Positions 28,093 to 37,847 are shown, numbered from the stretch's first letter. The stretch is 64,000 nt of DNA from Oceanobacillus sp. J11TS1 (GCF_018333215.1 NZ_BORO01000009.1:1-64000); one strand, 5' to 3'. Notes: a model not told the origin generated them from the sequence alone. Translations and numbers: made by a program.

Positions 28093-28209
28093 TCAATCAA
28101 AAAAATGAATAAACGGGATATCGAACATCCGAAATAATTCTGGGATTAAAAAAAGCCCCATGATTAAACCAAATAAAAAAACAGCGATAATACCTAACTT
28201 TTTTCGCAT
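28093..28209 (-). CDS. Small hydrophobic peptide (38 aa)
   Basis: ATG at 28209 after AGAGAGGT; stop TGA at 28093-28095. One hydrophobic helix (about 5-24, LGIIAVFLFGLIMGLFLIP) after a MRKK start, and an aromatic tail. It is just downstream of the MBL-hydrolase terminator. No family recognised; it has a good ribosome site and the topology of a single-span peptide. Confidence 0.5.
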   Translation of the reverse strand: MRKKLGIIAVFLFGLIMGLFLIPELFRMFDIPFIHFFD

Positions 28210-28231
28210 TCCCTATATACCTCTCTTTCAT

Positions 28232-28275
28232 AAAAAGAAAAGGAAGTGCCATAGCTGCTTCCTTCTCTTTTTTTT
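28232..28275 (-). terminator. Terminator of the MBL-hydrolase gene
   Basis: On the minus strand GAAGGAAG pairs with CTTCCTTTTC around an 11-base loop, followed by T-rich sequence. It lies 12 bases beyond the stop codon. Confidence 0.7.
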
Positions 28276-28286
28276 ATTATAAGTAA

Positions 28287-29237
28287 TTATTTCTGCTTCT
28301 GTAAATAATCCACCATCCCGAGCGCACTTAATTGTAAATCAACCCGAATCATCTGGTAAACCTCATGCTCCTCATCTATTCCTCGTTCCTGAAGCTTTGA
28401 TTGCACATGCTTAAACAAATTTTCCGCAATCTCATCATAGCCTTTTCCAGCAGCAACCGCATCCTTTGCTTCTTTGACAAATAAATTTAACCATTCCTCT
28501 ACTTGGTCTAGGGCTTCTTCCACTAAATTGGTTTCCCCAAAATGTCCAAAATAAATATAATCTAACTGTTTTTCACGAAATCTTTGTAAAGACTGCTTCA
28601 TCGCTGCTGGGTCAAAGTGATTAGGTGAAGTAGATGGTAAAAAGAAGTCCACCCCATGCGGAATTAATTCTTGATATTGAATTCCTGCTGTATCACCTGT
28701 AAACATGCCATTACTAACTGGATCATAGATTCCTAGATGATGCCTGGCATGTCCTGGAGTATCCAAAAATTCGAATGTTCTCCCTTCAGCAATTTGCAAC
28801 GTATCCCCTTCTTTTTTCTCCACAATTCTTTCTTCTCTGACTGGCACAATTGGGTCATATAGTTCTGAAAAACGCTCTCCATAGATTGCCCTTGCACCTG
28901 CTGCTAATTTCTTAGGATCGACAAGATGTCTTCTCCCTTTTGGATGAACATATAATGTAGCATGCGGACAAAGTTCTAATAAACGGCCTGCGCCGCCAGC
29001 ATGGTCTAAATGAATATGTGTCACAATAATATTTTTCACATCTGCCAGTGAATATCCTAATTGCTCCAAACCTTGCTTAATATACGGCACAGAAGGACTG
29101 GGGCCAGTCTCTACAATCGTAAGCGCATCTTCTTCTATAACATAAGCACCTGTTCTGCCGCTAACTCCAAAATCAAATCCATCGATAAGCGAAATACCAT
29201 GATGAAGCTGCATAGGCTTTCTAGAATGCAATCGCAT
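28287..29237 (-). CDS. Metallo-beta-lactamase-fold hydrolase
   Basis: 316 residues. The zinc motif THIHLDHAGGAG (about 72-83), FLDTPGHARHHLGIY and FTGDTAGIQY are those of the MBL superfamily (glyoxalase II/lactonase-like). The C-terminal helical extension (about 220-316) is typical of a Bacillus subgroup. ATG follows GGGGGA. Substrate unknown. Confidence 0.85.
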   Translation of the reverse strand: MRLHSRKPMQLHHGISLIDGFDFGVSGRTGAYVIEEDALTIVETGPSPSVPYIKQGLEQLGYSLADVKNIIVTHIHLDHAGGAGRLLELCPHATLYVHPKGRRHLVDPKKLAAGARAIYGERFSELYDPIVPVREERIVEKKEGDTLQIAEGRTFEFLDTPGHARHHLGIYDPVSNGMFTGDTAGIQYQELIPHGVDFFLPSTSPNHFDPAAMKQSLQRFREKQLDYIYFGHFGETNLVEEALDQVEEWLNLFVKEAKDAVAAGKGYDEIAENLFKHVQSKLQERGIDEEHEVYQMIRVDLQLSALGMVDYLQKQK

Positions 29238-29532
29238 AACAATCCCCCATTCTCAACAAATTACTTTTAGCATAGCATACTCCTAGCTTAACACTTTTCA
29301 TGAAAACGCTGTATAGTTTTATTAAAAAATAGATTTCCTGTCTTTATTGTATCTTCCTTTGTATTTTCAACCATAATATGAATACAAACATAGGAAATAG
29401 GAAGGCTTTTCTTTGCCCGGTATCCAATAATAAGGTACATTAGATGGAGAATAAGCATGAAAAAATTGTTTAATTAACGAATAAAAATGACTTGTCAGGA
29501 AATTTAAACATGTATTAAAAGGATGAACAAAT

Positions 29533-29991
29533 ATGAGTAAAAAGAATGTGGATGATTACTTGCAAGAAGGGATGTATGGCTCACGCCTGCCAAAGGAGAG
29601 GGAACGGAAAAAGTATCTTGGAACATTACGTGAACGCATCGCCTTTGTCTTAACTGTAGGAGAGGTCATGGCTAACAAGGGGCTCCCAGAATTAGAAAGC
29701 CAATTAAAGCAGCATCCGAAGGCAGAGCTGTTAATGAATGGCAATATCCCATACCGATTTTTAAAAGAAGAAAAAGCACTCGCTGATCGATATTCTATTT
29801 CTCATACGACGATCAGCAGCCAAGAAAATGATACAGAAATTGGTGTCGTGCTCACATATTCTTATGCTGTAGATATAGAACATATTTCCCTCCAAGATAT
29901 CGAGGACACCTCAGCGCGAGAGAAGGAAGAAGAAAAAGCCGACACGACGTCTAAAGGACTTGTCTCAAAACTAAAAAAATTATTCCGCTAA
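29533..29991 (+). CDS. yueI: YueI family protein (DUF1694)
   Basis: 152 residues beginning with MSKKNVDDYLQEGMYG, then RERIAFVLTVGEVM, as in YueI of B. subtilis. Function unknown. The C-terminus is a Lys-rich tail (KGLVSKLKKLF). ATG with AAAGGATG upstream. Confidence 0.85.
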   Translation: MSKKNVDDYLQEGMYGSRLPKERERKKYLGTLRERIAFVLTVGEVMANKGLPELESQLKQHPKAELLMNGNIPYRFLKEEKALADRYSISHTTISSQENDTEIGVVLTYSYAVDIEHISLQDIEDTSAREKEEEKADTTSKGLVSKLKKLFR

Positions 29992-30011
29992 ATCCCCTCC
30001 TGATCCAACTT

Positions 30012-30059
30012 AAAAACCGTATGGATAAGGCAGGAATTGACCTTATCCATACGGTTTTT
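30012..30059. terminator. Bidirectional terminator
   Basis: A 19-base perfect stem AAAAACCGTATGGATAAGG and its complement with a 10-base loop, between yueI and the convergent transporter gene. Confidence 0.9.
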
Positions 30060-30070
30060 ATCATAAATAA

Positions 30071-31144
30071 TTAATCTTTTTTATCAAAATCAATCTTTTT
30101 AATTCGAAACGGTGTGATAATCAGAACGATAATCAATGCTAGTCCCATGTAACCAATCAACGTATAGAATTTAGAGACTAAATCTGTAAAACCAACAAGA
30201 CTTAAGATAAATCCGGCAACCAGGGCTACTGCTAAAATAATATTAAATTTCTTCGTTTCTACTGCTGCAAATCGAGCAACAAATGCATAGAACATACTTA
30301 TTGCCGTGTTAAATATCATTCCAAAAAGAACCAGGGCCATGATAATACCCAAAACCGGTGAAACATTGTTTACAATACCTAACATGGGCATTTCTAAATT
30401 GCCAACCTCTTCAATCTTAGCGAATATCGCAAAATGACTAAGAAGAATTAACAAACCTAGTCCTATTCCACCAACCAATCCGCCAATTGCTGCTGTTTTT
30501 CTATCTTTTTCTGCACTTCCCATTACAATAGACATCGCCGCACCAACAGATGTATTGAAGGTAGCATAATTCAAACCAGCTACAAACCAGTTCGGGAAAT
30601 TCGGCCCATGGCTTCGTGCAACACTATCTAACTCAGAAAACGACGAATCCATTGTCACAAAACTATAAACAGAAATAATAATCACAAATAGAATTAAGAA
30701 GGGCGTGATACTGCTAATAACACCAACAACTTTTTTTACTTTCAGCATACCTGTCAGCAATACCAATACTGTCATCAAAATAGCACCTACTACATGAGGC
30801 AGTCCGAATTGCTGATTAAGATTTGCTCCTGCACCGGCAAGCATAACAACCCCTACCCCAAACACCGTAAATACAAGGACACAGTCAACTACAAAACCAA
30901 AGTACTTTCCGCTAATCTTATAAATTACTTTATTATAAGAAGATGTCTGTGCTTTACTTCCCAGCCACACAAGCATCATTCCAACATATGCAAAAAGCAC
31001 AGTTGAAACAAAAACAGCTAAGATCCCTATTGTTCCAAAGCTTGTAAAATACTGCAGCACCTCCTGTCCCGAGGCAAAACCAGCGCCTACAATCACTCCT
31101 ATGAATGCGCTTGCAATAACCAAGATCTTCATAATTTTTTTCAT
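30071..31144 (-). CDS. YkvI-family membrane transporter
   Basis: About 357 residues and ten hydrophobic segments. The start IASAFIGVIVGAGFASGQEVLQYF is the hallmark of the YkvI family, distantly related to amino-acid transporters with the LeuT fold. ATG at 31144 has AGGGGGAAG upstream; an upstream GTG lacks spacing. It is divergent from an AdeR-type regulator and ald, suggesting alanine or a related amino acid as cargo (inference). Confidence 0.85.
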   Translation of the reverse strand: MKKIMKILVIASAFIGVIVGAGFASGQEVLQYFTSFGTIGILAVFVSTVLFAYVGMMLVWLGSKAQTSSYNKVIYKISGKYFGFVVDCVLVFTVFGVGVVMLAGAGANLNQQFGLPHVVGAILMTVLVLLTGMLKVKKVVGVISSITPFLILFVIIISVYSFVTMDSSFSELDSVARSHGPNFPNWFVAGLNYATFNTSVGAAMSIVMGSAEKDRKTAAIGGLVGGIGLGLLILLSHFAIFAKIEEVGNLEMPMLGIVNNVSPVLGIIMALVLFGMIFNTAISMFYAFVARFAAVETKKFNIILAVALVAGFILSLVGFTDLVSKFYTLIGYMGLALIIVLIITPFRIKKIDFDKKD

Positions 31145-31202
31145 GTTCTTCCCCCTCTTGTTCTCTTGCACCTTATATGTATTAGGTGAAATCTTTCTCT
31201 AT

Positions 31203-31234
31203 ATATACTAAAATAAATGTATAGATTAGTATAT
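31203..31234. promoter_or_regulatory. Candidate operator between the transporter and adeR-type gene
   Basis: Inverted repeat ATATACTAA/TTAGTATAT (9-base arms, 14-base gap) in the divergent intergenic region. It could serve the regulator on both sides. Binding is not shown. Confidence 0.4.
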
Positions 31235-31349
31235 TAAAAAAGATGACTTATAAAAATGATAGTCTATTCCAGTAATAAAAAGCAAGTATACAAATTATTG
31301 GAATTATTCAAAACAAATAATGTCTATGTCTCTTAAAGGAGGGCATATT

Positions 31350-32603
31350 ATGGATTCTTCTAAAACAATAGAAAATAAAATTTTGTCTTTACAGCAGTCT
31401 TTTTCTACCTTAGATGACCTCGCTGATATGATTAGCGAAGTTTTGACCTGCCCTATTACCATTGAAGATGCCAATCATTATGTCCTTGCATATAGTAAAC
31501 ATACCGAAAACATTGACGAAGCAAGAATCGGCACAATTATGAATCGAAAGGTACCCGATAAGGTCATTAATGGTTTGTGGAAAAAGGGAATCATGCCAAA
31601 ATTAATCGATAGTAATCAGCCTATTATTATACCAGAAATTAAAGAAATTGGACTTGGAAACCGTATTGCCATTTCGATATGGAAAAAAAACGAAATATTA
31701 GGATTCATTTGGGCACACACAGGAGAAAAGGAATATACTGCGGATGATCTAGAAATTCTAAAAGAAGCAACCCGACAAGTGAAAAAATTTATTCTAAATA
31801 AGTTGCCTGGCCGAAAAAATACAGAAAAAGCATATAGAGATTTTTTCTGGCAATTATTAACGTCAGAATCTGTCAGTACAGACGTGATTCACGCTTATGA
31901 AAAACAATTCAATATTAAATTACAGGATGGATTAGCTATTGTTGTTTTTCGTTTTCAAGACGCGGTTATACCACAAATTGAGAAACACGCATATTATCTT
32001 TCTGAAACGATTATGCAAGTTAATACTATTTTCCGTTTATTTGATGACCATGATTTTATCTTATTAGTAAGGCTATGGAAATCAGAGGATGCAGCAGGTA
32101 AAATTTATGAATTTATTAAACAGTTTAAAGAAAAAATAAGCACACAGCTTCATTTAACCTCTATGCATGGTGCTGCAAGTCAAATTTATAATTCAGCGAA
32201 AGATATGAAACATGCTTATGAGGAAGCACTGCAAACGATTTCTTTACAGGAGCAATTTCCTGATGAGCTTTCTTCTTGTTTTCTTTACGAAGATTTGGGG
32301 GTATTTCAATGGATAGACATCCTGAAGGATCGGCAACAAAAATGTCGGCATCCCAATAAATACATCTATAAGCTGCAACAGTACGACAAAAGCCAACAAA
32401 GCAATCTGCTTTACACCTTAGAGAAATTTTTAGAACATGATTCAAATGTGCATCGCGCAGCAAAAGCTTTATTTATACACCCGAACACAATGAATTATCG
32501 CTTGAAGCGAATTCATGAAATAAGCCATCTCGATTTAAAAAACCCGCATCAAAAAGTAGCTGTTTATTTAGAGCTATTAGCAAATAAGTTAGAAACTGAC
32601 TAG
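31350..32603 (+). CDS. adeR: PucR/CdaR-family regulator, AdeR-like
   Basis: 417 residues: an N-terminal sensory region, a middle GGDEF-like part and a C-terminal HTH_30 domain (about 355-410, SNVHRAAKALFIHPNTMNYRLKRIHEIS region). ATG at 31350 after AAAGGAGG; the upstream frame lacks a ribosome site. It sits directly before ald, as AdeR activates ald in B. subtilis, so the same role is likely. The symbol rests on context and family. Confidence 0.75.
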   Translation: MDSSKTIENKILSLQQSFSTLDDLADMISEVLTCPITIEDANHYVLAYSKHTENIDEARIGTIMNRKVPDKVINGLWKKGIMPKLIDSNQPIIIPEIKEIGLGNRIAISIWKKNEILGFIWAHTGEKEYTADDLEILKEATRQVKKFILNKLPGRKNTEKAYRDFFWQLLTSESVSTDVIHAYEKQFNIKLQDGLAIVVFRFQDAVIPQIEKHAYYLSETIMQVNTIFRLFDDHDFILLVRLWKSEDAAGKIYEFIKQFKEKISTQLHLTSMHGAASQIYNSAKDMKHAYEEALQTISLQEQFPDELSSCFLYEDLGVFQWIDILKDRQQKCRHPNKYIYKLQQYDKSQQSNLLYTLEKFLEHDSNVHRAAKALFIHPNTMNYRLKRIHEISHLDLKNPHQKVAVYLELLANKLETD

Positions 32604-32661
32604 CGTTTGTGTAAATGCACAAACAGTAATACCCGATTTCATTCATTTACCTAATGAAATC

Positions 32662-32690
32662 TTACAAGGAAAGCGTTATCATGTTAATAC
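32662..32690 (+). promoter_or_regulatory. ald promoter with a CcpA-type cre site
   Basis: TTACAA (32662-32667) and TAATAC (32685-32690) are 17 bases apart. AGGAAAGCGTTATCAT (32667-32682) matches the cre consensus WTGNAARCGNWWWCAW at 15 of 16 positions and fills the spacer, so CcpA would block RNA polymerase. Two inverted repeats (32614-32633, 32637-32659) upstream could be activator sites. Confidence 0.6.
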
Positions 32691-32717
32691 AAATGAAATA
32701 CAGAGGGGCGATTAAAC

Positions 32718-33833
32718 ATGATTATAGGTGTTCCAAAGGAGATTAAAAATAATGAAAACCGTGTCGCAATGACACCAGCTGGAGTGGTTAACCTTGTACA
32801 GGGTGGACAGACCGTTCTTATTGAGAAAGAAGCTGGTTTAGGAAGCGGCTTTACAGATGAAGAATATAAGGAAGCAGGGGCAGAAATTATTGCAGACGCA
32901 AAAGATGTGTGGGAGCGCTCTGACATGATTATGAAGGTGAAAGAGCCTCTCGAATCCGAGTATATTTATTTCCGTGAAGGTTTAGTTTTATTTACTTACC
33001 TCCATCTGGCTGCAGACGCTAGATTAACTGAAGTACTTGTGAAAAAAGGAGTAACAGCAATTGCCTATGAAACAATTGTTGTAAATAACACACTCCCACT
33101 TCTCACACCGATGAGCGAAGTAGCTGGCCGGATGGCTACACAGCTGGGGGCACAATATTTAGAGAAATCAAAAGGCGGAAAAGGAATTCTGCTTGGCGGA
33201 ATCCCTGGAGTAAAACGAGGAAAGGTGACAGTTATCGGCGGCGGTGTTGTCGGTACAAATGCTGCACGCGTAGCGCTTGGGCTCGGCGCAGATGTAACGA
33301 TTATTGACCTAAACCCGCAACGTCTTCGCGAATTAGAGGAAATTTTCGGTTCTAGCATTCAAACATTAATGTCTAATCCATTTAATATTGGAGAAGCTGT
33401 CAAGGATTCAGATATCGTCATTGGTTCCGTATTAATTCCAGGCAGAAAGGCGCCAAAACTTGTATCAGAAGCAATGATAGAGTCCATGCAGCCTGGCAGT
33501 GTTATTGTTGACGTGGCAATTGACCAAGGCGGGAACTTTGAAACTGTTGATCACCCAACAACACATGAGGATCCAATCTACGTAAAGCATGATGTTCTTC
33601 ATTATGCTGTTGCCAATATCCCGGGCGCTGTTCCGCGTACTGCGACGGTCGGGCTAACCAATGTCACTGTACCGTATGCCGTAAACATTGCGAAACAAGG
33701 GGTAGAGAAAGCAATACAAAATAGTGCACCTATTGCCAGCGGTGTTAACGTAATGAATGGTCATGTAACGAATGAAGCTGTTGCCAATGATTTAAATTAT
33801 GATTATGTCGCTGTGCAGGATGCTTTAAAATAA
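32718..33833 (+). CDS. ald: Alanine dehydrogenase
   Basis: 371 residues; interconverts L-alanine and pyruvate with NAD+. [17 protein letters not shown] at the start, KVKEP and the NAD motif [20 protein letters not shown] are diagnostic, and [17 protein letters not shown] lies between. ATG with GAGGGGCG upstream. Alanine is also produced by the beta-alanine:pyruvate aminotransferase of the pyrimidine locus, so the two could be linked metabolically. Confidence 0.95.
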   Translation: MIIGVPKEIKNNENRVAMTPAGVVNLVQGGQTVLIEKEAGLGSGFTDEEYKEAGAEIIADAKDVWERSDMIMKVKEPLESEYIYFREGLVLFTYLHLAADARLTEVLVKKGVTAIAYETIVVNNTLPLLTPMSEVAGRMATQLGAQYLEKSKGGKGILLGGIPGVKRGKVTVIGGGVVGTNAARVALGLGADVTIIDLNPQRLRELEEIFGSSIQTLMSNPFNIGEAVKDSDIVIGSVLIPGRKAPKLVSEAMIESMQPGSVIVDVAIDQGGNFETVDHPTTHEDPIYVKHDVLHYAVANIPGAVPRTATVGLTNVTVPYAVNIAKQGVEKAIQNSAPIASGVNVMNGHVTNEAVANDLNYDYVAVQDALK

Positions 33834-33843
33834 ACTGAATTTC

Positions 33844-33880
33844 AAAACCAACACCTCGAATAATGAAGTGTTGGTTTTTT
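33844..33880 (+). terminator. ald terminator
   Basis: AAAACCAACAC pairs with GTGTTGGTTTT; the loop is 13 bases and the second arm runs into six T's. Confidence 0.9.
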
Positions 33881-33974
33881 AGCACTTTCGTGTATTTCCT
33901 CTGCAGAAGCCTTTCTTATCGTCATTTTTTTGCCGGTCTGTTAAACTTATTTTATATAGAATGGAGGGATTCTT

Positions 33975-34505
33975 TTGCGTTTACAGAATCAAAAAGTTAT
34001 CGCACTTGTAGATCATGATTTTGAAGATTTGGAATTATGGTATCCTGTTCATCGCTTGCGTGAAGAAGGTGCCCAGGTAGACTTAGTCGGACAAGAGGCA
34101 AACAAAAAATATATTGGAAAATATGGCGTTCCTGCTGAATCGGATTACGCTTATTCAGATGTCAATCCAGAAGATTATGATGCCATTTTAGTTCCTGGAG
34201 GATGGGCTCCTGATAAGTTGCGTCGTTTCCCTGAGGTTATCAGCCTTGTACAGCATATGAATGATCATAAAAAGCCAATAGGTCAAATTTGTCATGCTGG
34301 CTGGGTATTAATCTCTGCAAATATCCTACAAGGCAAAACAGTAACCAGTACGCCGGGAATTAAAGATGATATGACCAACGCTGGTGCAACATGGGTTGAT
34401 AAGCCAGTTGTTTCCGATGGCCATCTTGTTTCCAGCAGAAGACCGCCTGATTTGCCAGATTATTTACGTGAGTTAATTAACGTAATGGAAGAATATAAGC
34501 GTTAA
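33975..34505 (+). CDS. DJ-1/PfpI-family protein
   Basis: 176 residues. The nucleophile elbow is in IGQICHAGWVLISANIL with the catalytic Cys-His pair, and DYDAILVPGGWAPDKLRR contains the conserved Glu/Gly loop. TTG start, GGAGG 7 bases upstream. Members act as proteases, deglycases or stress chaperones; which applies here cannot be read. Confidence 0.87.
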   Translation: MRLQNQKVIALVDHDFEDLELWYPVHRLREEGAQVDLVGQEANKKYIGKYGVPAESDYAYSDVNPEDYDAILVPGGWAPDKLRRFPEVISLVQHMNDHKKPIGQICHAGWVLISANILQGKTVTSTPGIKDDMTNAGATWVDKPVVSDGHLVSSRRPPDLPDYLRELINVMEEYKR

Positions 34506-34517
34506 GGGAGTTTTAAA

Positions 34518-35678
34518 ATGAAAATTGTTTCCATAGAACCAACACCGAGTCCGCATTCTATGAAAATTAATGTAAATGAAACCTTACCCCCCAATGAAAC
34601 ATATAATTATAGTGACAAAGACGATTTAACTCACGCACCGGAATATGTGCAAGAGCTTTTCGCATTAGAAGGGGTTAAAAATATATATCGTGTGGTTAAT
34701 TTTATTGCTTTAGCACGGAACCCAAAGACACCTTGGGAAGAGTTATTGCCCCAAGTTCGAAACGTACTGGGAGAAGATGAATCATTCAATCAAACGGATG
34801 AACTGTCTAATACTTCTCAAGCAGCGTCTGAGGCCTTTGGAGAAGTTCATGTTTTTATTCAAATGTTTTTAGGAATTCCGATGCAAGTAAAATTGGAGGA
34901 AGGAGATATAGAAAAACGTTTCGGTTTGCCAGAACGTTTTTCAACTGCAGTTATGGAGGCTTCTCCTGCTTCTGACAACGTCCTTATGGATCGCAAATGG
35001 GAAGAACAACACCCGCGCTATGGAGATATGGATGAAATTGGACATGATGTGGTAGAAGAGCTAAAAGCCAGCTATGACCAAGACCGATTAGATGCACTTG
35101 TAAAACTTGCTTTTCAAACGGAAGAAATGAAAAGTAATGTATCAAATTATTATCAGCATGTCCCTCTAGAAAAGCTAGATAATCCTGATTGGCGTGAACG
35201 TTACGCTGTACTGGACCGTTTAGATCCAACAGTGGATGATCTTGCCCTTCTGGAAAAAGCCATTCATGATGAAAAAGCATCTATCCGTCGTTTGGCTACT
35301 GCTTATTTAGGCATGTTGGAAGACAAAGCTGCTTTACCGTTACTTTATGAAGCAATAGCTGACAAAGCTGTTAATGTAAGACGAACTGCCGGGGACTGCA
35401 TCTCTGATTTAGGATTTACGGAAGCAACTCCAAAAATGATCGAAACCTTAAAAGATAAAAGCCGAATCGTTCGTTGGCGCGGGGCAATGTTTTTATATGA
35501 AGTCGGTGATGCTTCTGCCATACCTGCCCTTGAAGAAGCATTAGCCGTTGAGCCGGAATTTGAGGTTCGTATGCAAATGAAACTGGCCCTCGCACGTATT
35601 CAAGGCGGGGAACAGGCAAAAGGTTCTGTTTGGCATCAAATGACACAGGCAACAAAAACAAACGCTTCAACAAATTAA
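34518..35678 (+). CDS. Conserved virulence factor C-like / YpgR protein
   Basis: 386 residues in three parts. A NifU N-terminal-like domain (about 1-90, MKIVSIEPTPSPHSMKINVN; VKNIYRVVNFIALAR). A middle conserved region (about 90-200). HEAT repeats at the C-terminus (about 225-370: RRLATAYLGMLEDKAALPLLYEAI, VRRTAGDCISDLGFTEATPKMIE, VRWRGAMFLYEVGD). This is the CvfC/YpgR family. It follows the DJ-1 gene by 12 bases. Biochemical role unknown. Confidence 0.85.
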   Translation: MKIVSIEPTPSPHSMKINVNETLPPNETYNYSDKDDLTHAPEYVQELFALEGVKNIYRVVNFIALARNPKTPWEELLPQVRNVLGEDESFNQTDELSNTSQAASEAFGEVHVFIQMFLGIPMQVKLEEGDIEKRFGLPERFSTAVMEASPASDNVLMDRKWEEQHPRYGDMDEIGHDVVEELKASYDQDRLDALVKLAFQTEEMKSNVSNYYQHVPLEKLDNPDWRERYAVLDRLDPTVDDLALLEKAIHDEKASIRRLATAYLGMLEDKAALPLLYEAIADKAVNVRRTAGDCISDLGFTEATPKMIETLKDKSRIVRWRGAMFLYEVGDASAIPALEEALAVEPEFEVRMQMKLALARIQGGEQAKGSVWHQMTQATKTNASTN

Positions 35679-35683
35679 TTTAT

Positions 35684-35726
35684 GCTGCTTCAGAGCATCT
35701 GCTTCTGAAGTAGCTTTTTTCATGAA
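35684..35726 (+). terminator. Terminator after the cvfC-like gene
   Basis: GCTGCTTCAGA pairs with TCTGAAGTAGC (one mismatch) with a 9-base loop and a T-run. Confidence 0.8.
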
Positions 35727-35810
35727 TAAACATGTAAAGAGCTTTCTAATCATTTCATCGTAAGAAAGTGTCCTTTTTTCGTTAACTTTGTCTTTCCTAT
35801 TCCAATCCCT

Positions 35811-35839
35811 TTACGTTTGGAAAGCGTTTTCCTATAATA
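35811..35839 (+). promoter_or_regulatory. Promoter with cre-like palindrome upstream of acetoacetyl-CoA synthetase gene
   Basis: TATAAT at 35834-35839; TTTACG at 35811-35816 is a 17-base-spaced -35 candidate. The spacer holds the near-palindrome GGAAAGCGTTTTCC, a cre-like site deviating from the consensus only at two symmetric positions (TG/CA replaced by GG/CC). The layout is the same as at ald. Confidence 0.55.
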
Positions 35840-35873
35840 GATGTATCGGAGTATTTGAAGGGGGATTTTGCGA

Positions 35874-37847
35874 ATGGGGATACAAGAAGGCACACTGCTT
35901 TTTGAACCGAGTAAAGCACAAATGGAAAAGGCAAACATTACTTCTTACCGGACTTGGTTACAAGAATATAAACAAATTCAAACAAAAGATTATCATACTT
36001 TATGGAAATGGTCCGTACAGGATCTTGATACATTTTGGGAATCCATTTGGGAATATTTCCAAATCCAGTCGCATCATCCTTATCAAACGGTACGCTCAGG
36101 CAAACAAATTATCGGAACAAAATGGTTTCCTGAAGCAAGCCTCAATTATGCGGAACATGTATTTCGCAACAAGTCATTTGAAAGCCCGGCCATTATTCAT
36201 ACATCAGAAAACCGACCGCTGCAAGAAGCGTCTTGGGAAAAACTCTATCACGATACTGCAGCTCTCCAAAAAACGCTACACCAACAAGGGATTCAAAAAG
36301 GAGATCGTGTTGTCTGTTATGCGCCAAATATCTATGAAACTGTAGTTGCTTTTCTTGCCACTGCAAGTTTAGGAGCTATATGGTCCAGTGCTTCGCCTGA
36401 CTTTGGAACGCAAAGTGTTATGGAACGCTTTCAGCAAATTGAGCCTATAGCAATGATTACTGTCGATGGTTATGCTTATAATGGAAAGAAGTTTAATAGA
36501 TTGGATGTTGTGAAAGAACTTCAATCTGCACTCCCTTCCTTAAAAACGACAATTACGATTCCTTATTTAAATCAACAGGCAGATTTTAGTGCGTGTATTC
36601 ACCCCATTTCTTGGGAAGAAGCAACAGCTAATCAGGAAAAGCAAGAAATGACTTATACACCTGTCGCCTTTAATGATCCGCTTTGGATATTATATTCTTC
36701 CGGAACCACTGGAAAACCAAAGCCAATTGTGCATAGTCAGGGCGGAATTTTACTGGAACACTTGAAAACCATGCATTTGCATATGGATTTAAGTGCAGGT
36801 TCACGTTTCTTTTGGTTTACGACAACAGGCTGGATGATGTGGAATTTTCTTATCGGCGGATTATTAACGGGAGCTACCATTATTCTCTATGATGGCAGTC
36901 CAACTTACCCGAATAAACGCTTTTTATGGCAGCTTGCTGAGCAAACAAAGATGGAGGTATTTGGCACGAGTGCTAGTTTTATAACATCCTGTATGAATGT
37001 GAATCTATCTCCTAAAGACGAGTTTGATTTAACTCACTTAAGAAATATTAGTTCCACAGGTTCCCCGCTTTCCCCTGAAGGATTTGAGTGGTGCTACACC
37101 CATGTAAAAGAGGATATATGGCTTTCATCTGCAAGCGGTGGAACAGATGTATGCACAGCCTTTTTACTTGGCTCTCCTATCTTGCCTGTATATGCCGGTG
37201 AGATTCAATGTGCTGCCTTAGGAGCGAAAATAGAAAGCTTTGATGGCGACGGCAATCCTTTAACAAATCAAATTGGAGAGCTTGTATTAACAGCGCCTTT
37301 CCCAAGCATGCCAATTTATTTTTGGAATGATGAATCGGGATTGCGGATGTATCATAGTTATTTTGATACATTTCACGGTATATGGTGCCATGGCGATTAT
37401 ATAAAATTAACAGAAAGACATACCGCAATTATTTACGGCCGATCAGATGCTACGATTAATCGAGGCGGAATCCGAATTGGAACGAGTGAAATTTATCGCG
37501 CTGTAGATAATGTCTCCGCTATTACAGATAGCTTAATCGTTGACTTGCCTCAGGAAACTGGCGATTCCGTCACTCCCCTATTTGTCGTGATGAAAGATGG
37601 AGAAAGGTTGACGGAGGCGATGAAACAAGAAATTAACCAACAGCTGCGGATACGTTGTTCGCCAAGGCATGTTCCAACACATATTTATGAAGTGAAGGAA
37701 CTGCCACAAACACTGAATGGAAAAAAAGTTGAAATTCCTATTAAAAAAATTTTAATGGGGCAAGATGCAGCGGCAGTTATTAATAAAGGCTCCCTTATTA
37801 ATCCGGAAAGCTTACATTATTTTATCGACTTAGCGAAAAGAATATAA
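35874..37847 (+). CDS. Acetoacetate-CoA ligase (acetoacetyl-CoA synthetase)
   Basis: About 657 residues of the ANL adenylating superfamily. The AMP-binding P-loop is LYSSGTTGKPKPIVHSQGG; TTGWMMWNFLIGGLLTGAT, GGTDVCTAFL and GRSDATINRGGIRIG are the later motifs, with the catalytic lysine in LPQTLNGKKVEIP. ALGAKIESFD and the long N-terminus fit acetoacetyl-CoA rather than acetyl-CoA synthetase. ATG at 35874 with AAGGGGG about 9 bases upstream; a TTG two codons earlier is too close. Single-gene unit with its own promoter and terminator. Confidence 0.88.
   Translation: MGIQEGTLLFEPSKAQMEKANITSYRTWLQEYKQIQTKDYHTLWKWSVQDLDTFWESIWEYFQIQSHHPYQTVRSGKQIIGTKWFPEASLNYAEHVFRNKSFESPAIIHTSENRPLQEASWEKLYHDTAALQKTLHQQGIQKGDRVVCYAPNIYETVVAFLATASLGAIWSSASPDFGTQSVMERFQQIEPIAMITVDGYAYNGKKFNRLDVVKELQSALPSLKTTITIPYLNQQADFSACIHPISWEEATANQEKQEMTYTPVAFNDPLWILYSSGTTGKPKPIVHSQGGILLEHLKTMHLHMDLSAGSRFFWFTTTGWMMWNFLIGGLLTGATIILYDGSPTYPNKRFLWQLAEQTKMEVFGTSASFITSCMNVNLSPKDEFDLTHLRNISSTGSPLSPEGFEWCYTHVKEDIWLSSASGGTDVCTAFLLGSPILPVYAGEIQCAALGAKIESFDGDGNPLTNQIGELVLTAPFPSMPIYFWNDESGLRMYHSYFDTFHGIWCHGDYIKLTERHTAIIYGRSDATINRGGIRIGTSEIYRAVDNVSAITDSLIVDLPQETGDSVTPLFVVMKDGERLTEAMKQEINQQLRIRCSPRHVPTHIYEVKELPQTLNGKKVEIPIKKILMGQDAAAVINKGSLINPESLHYFIDLAKRI

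Noticed and set aside
35788-36345. 185-codon plus-strand frame overlapping the CoA-ligase start
   Set aside because: It reads the ligase gene out of frame and lacks a family match; the ligase frame has the motifs.
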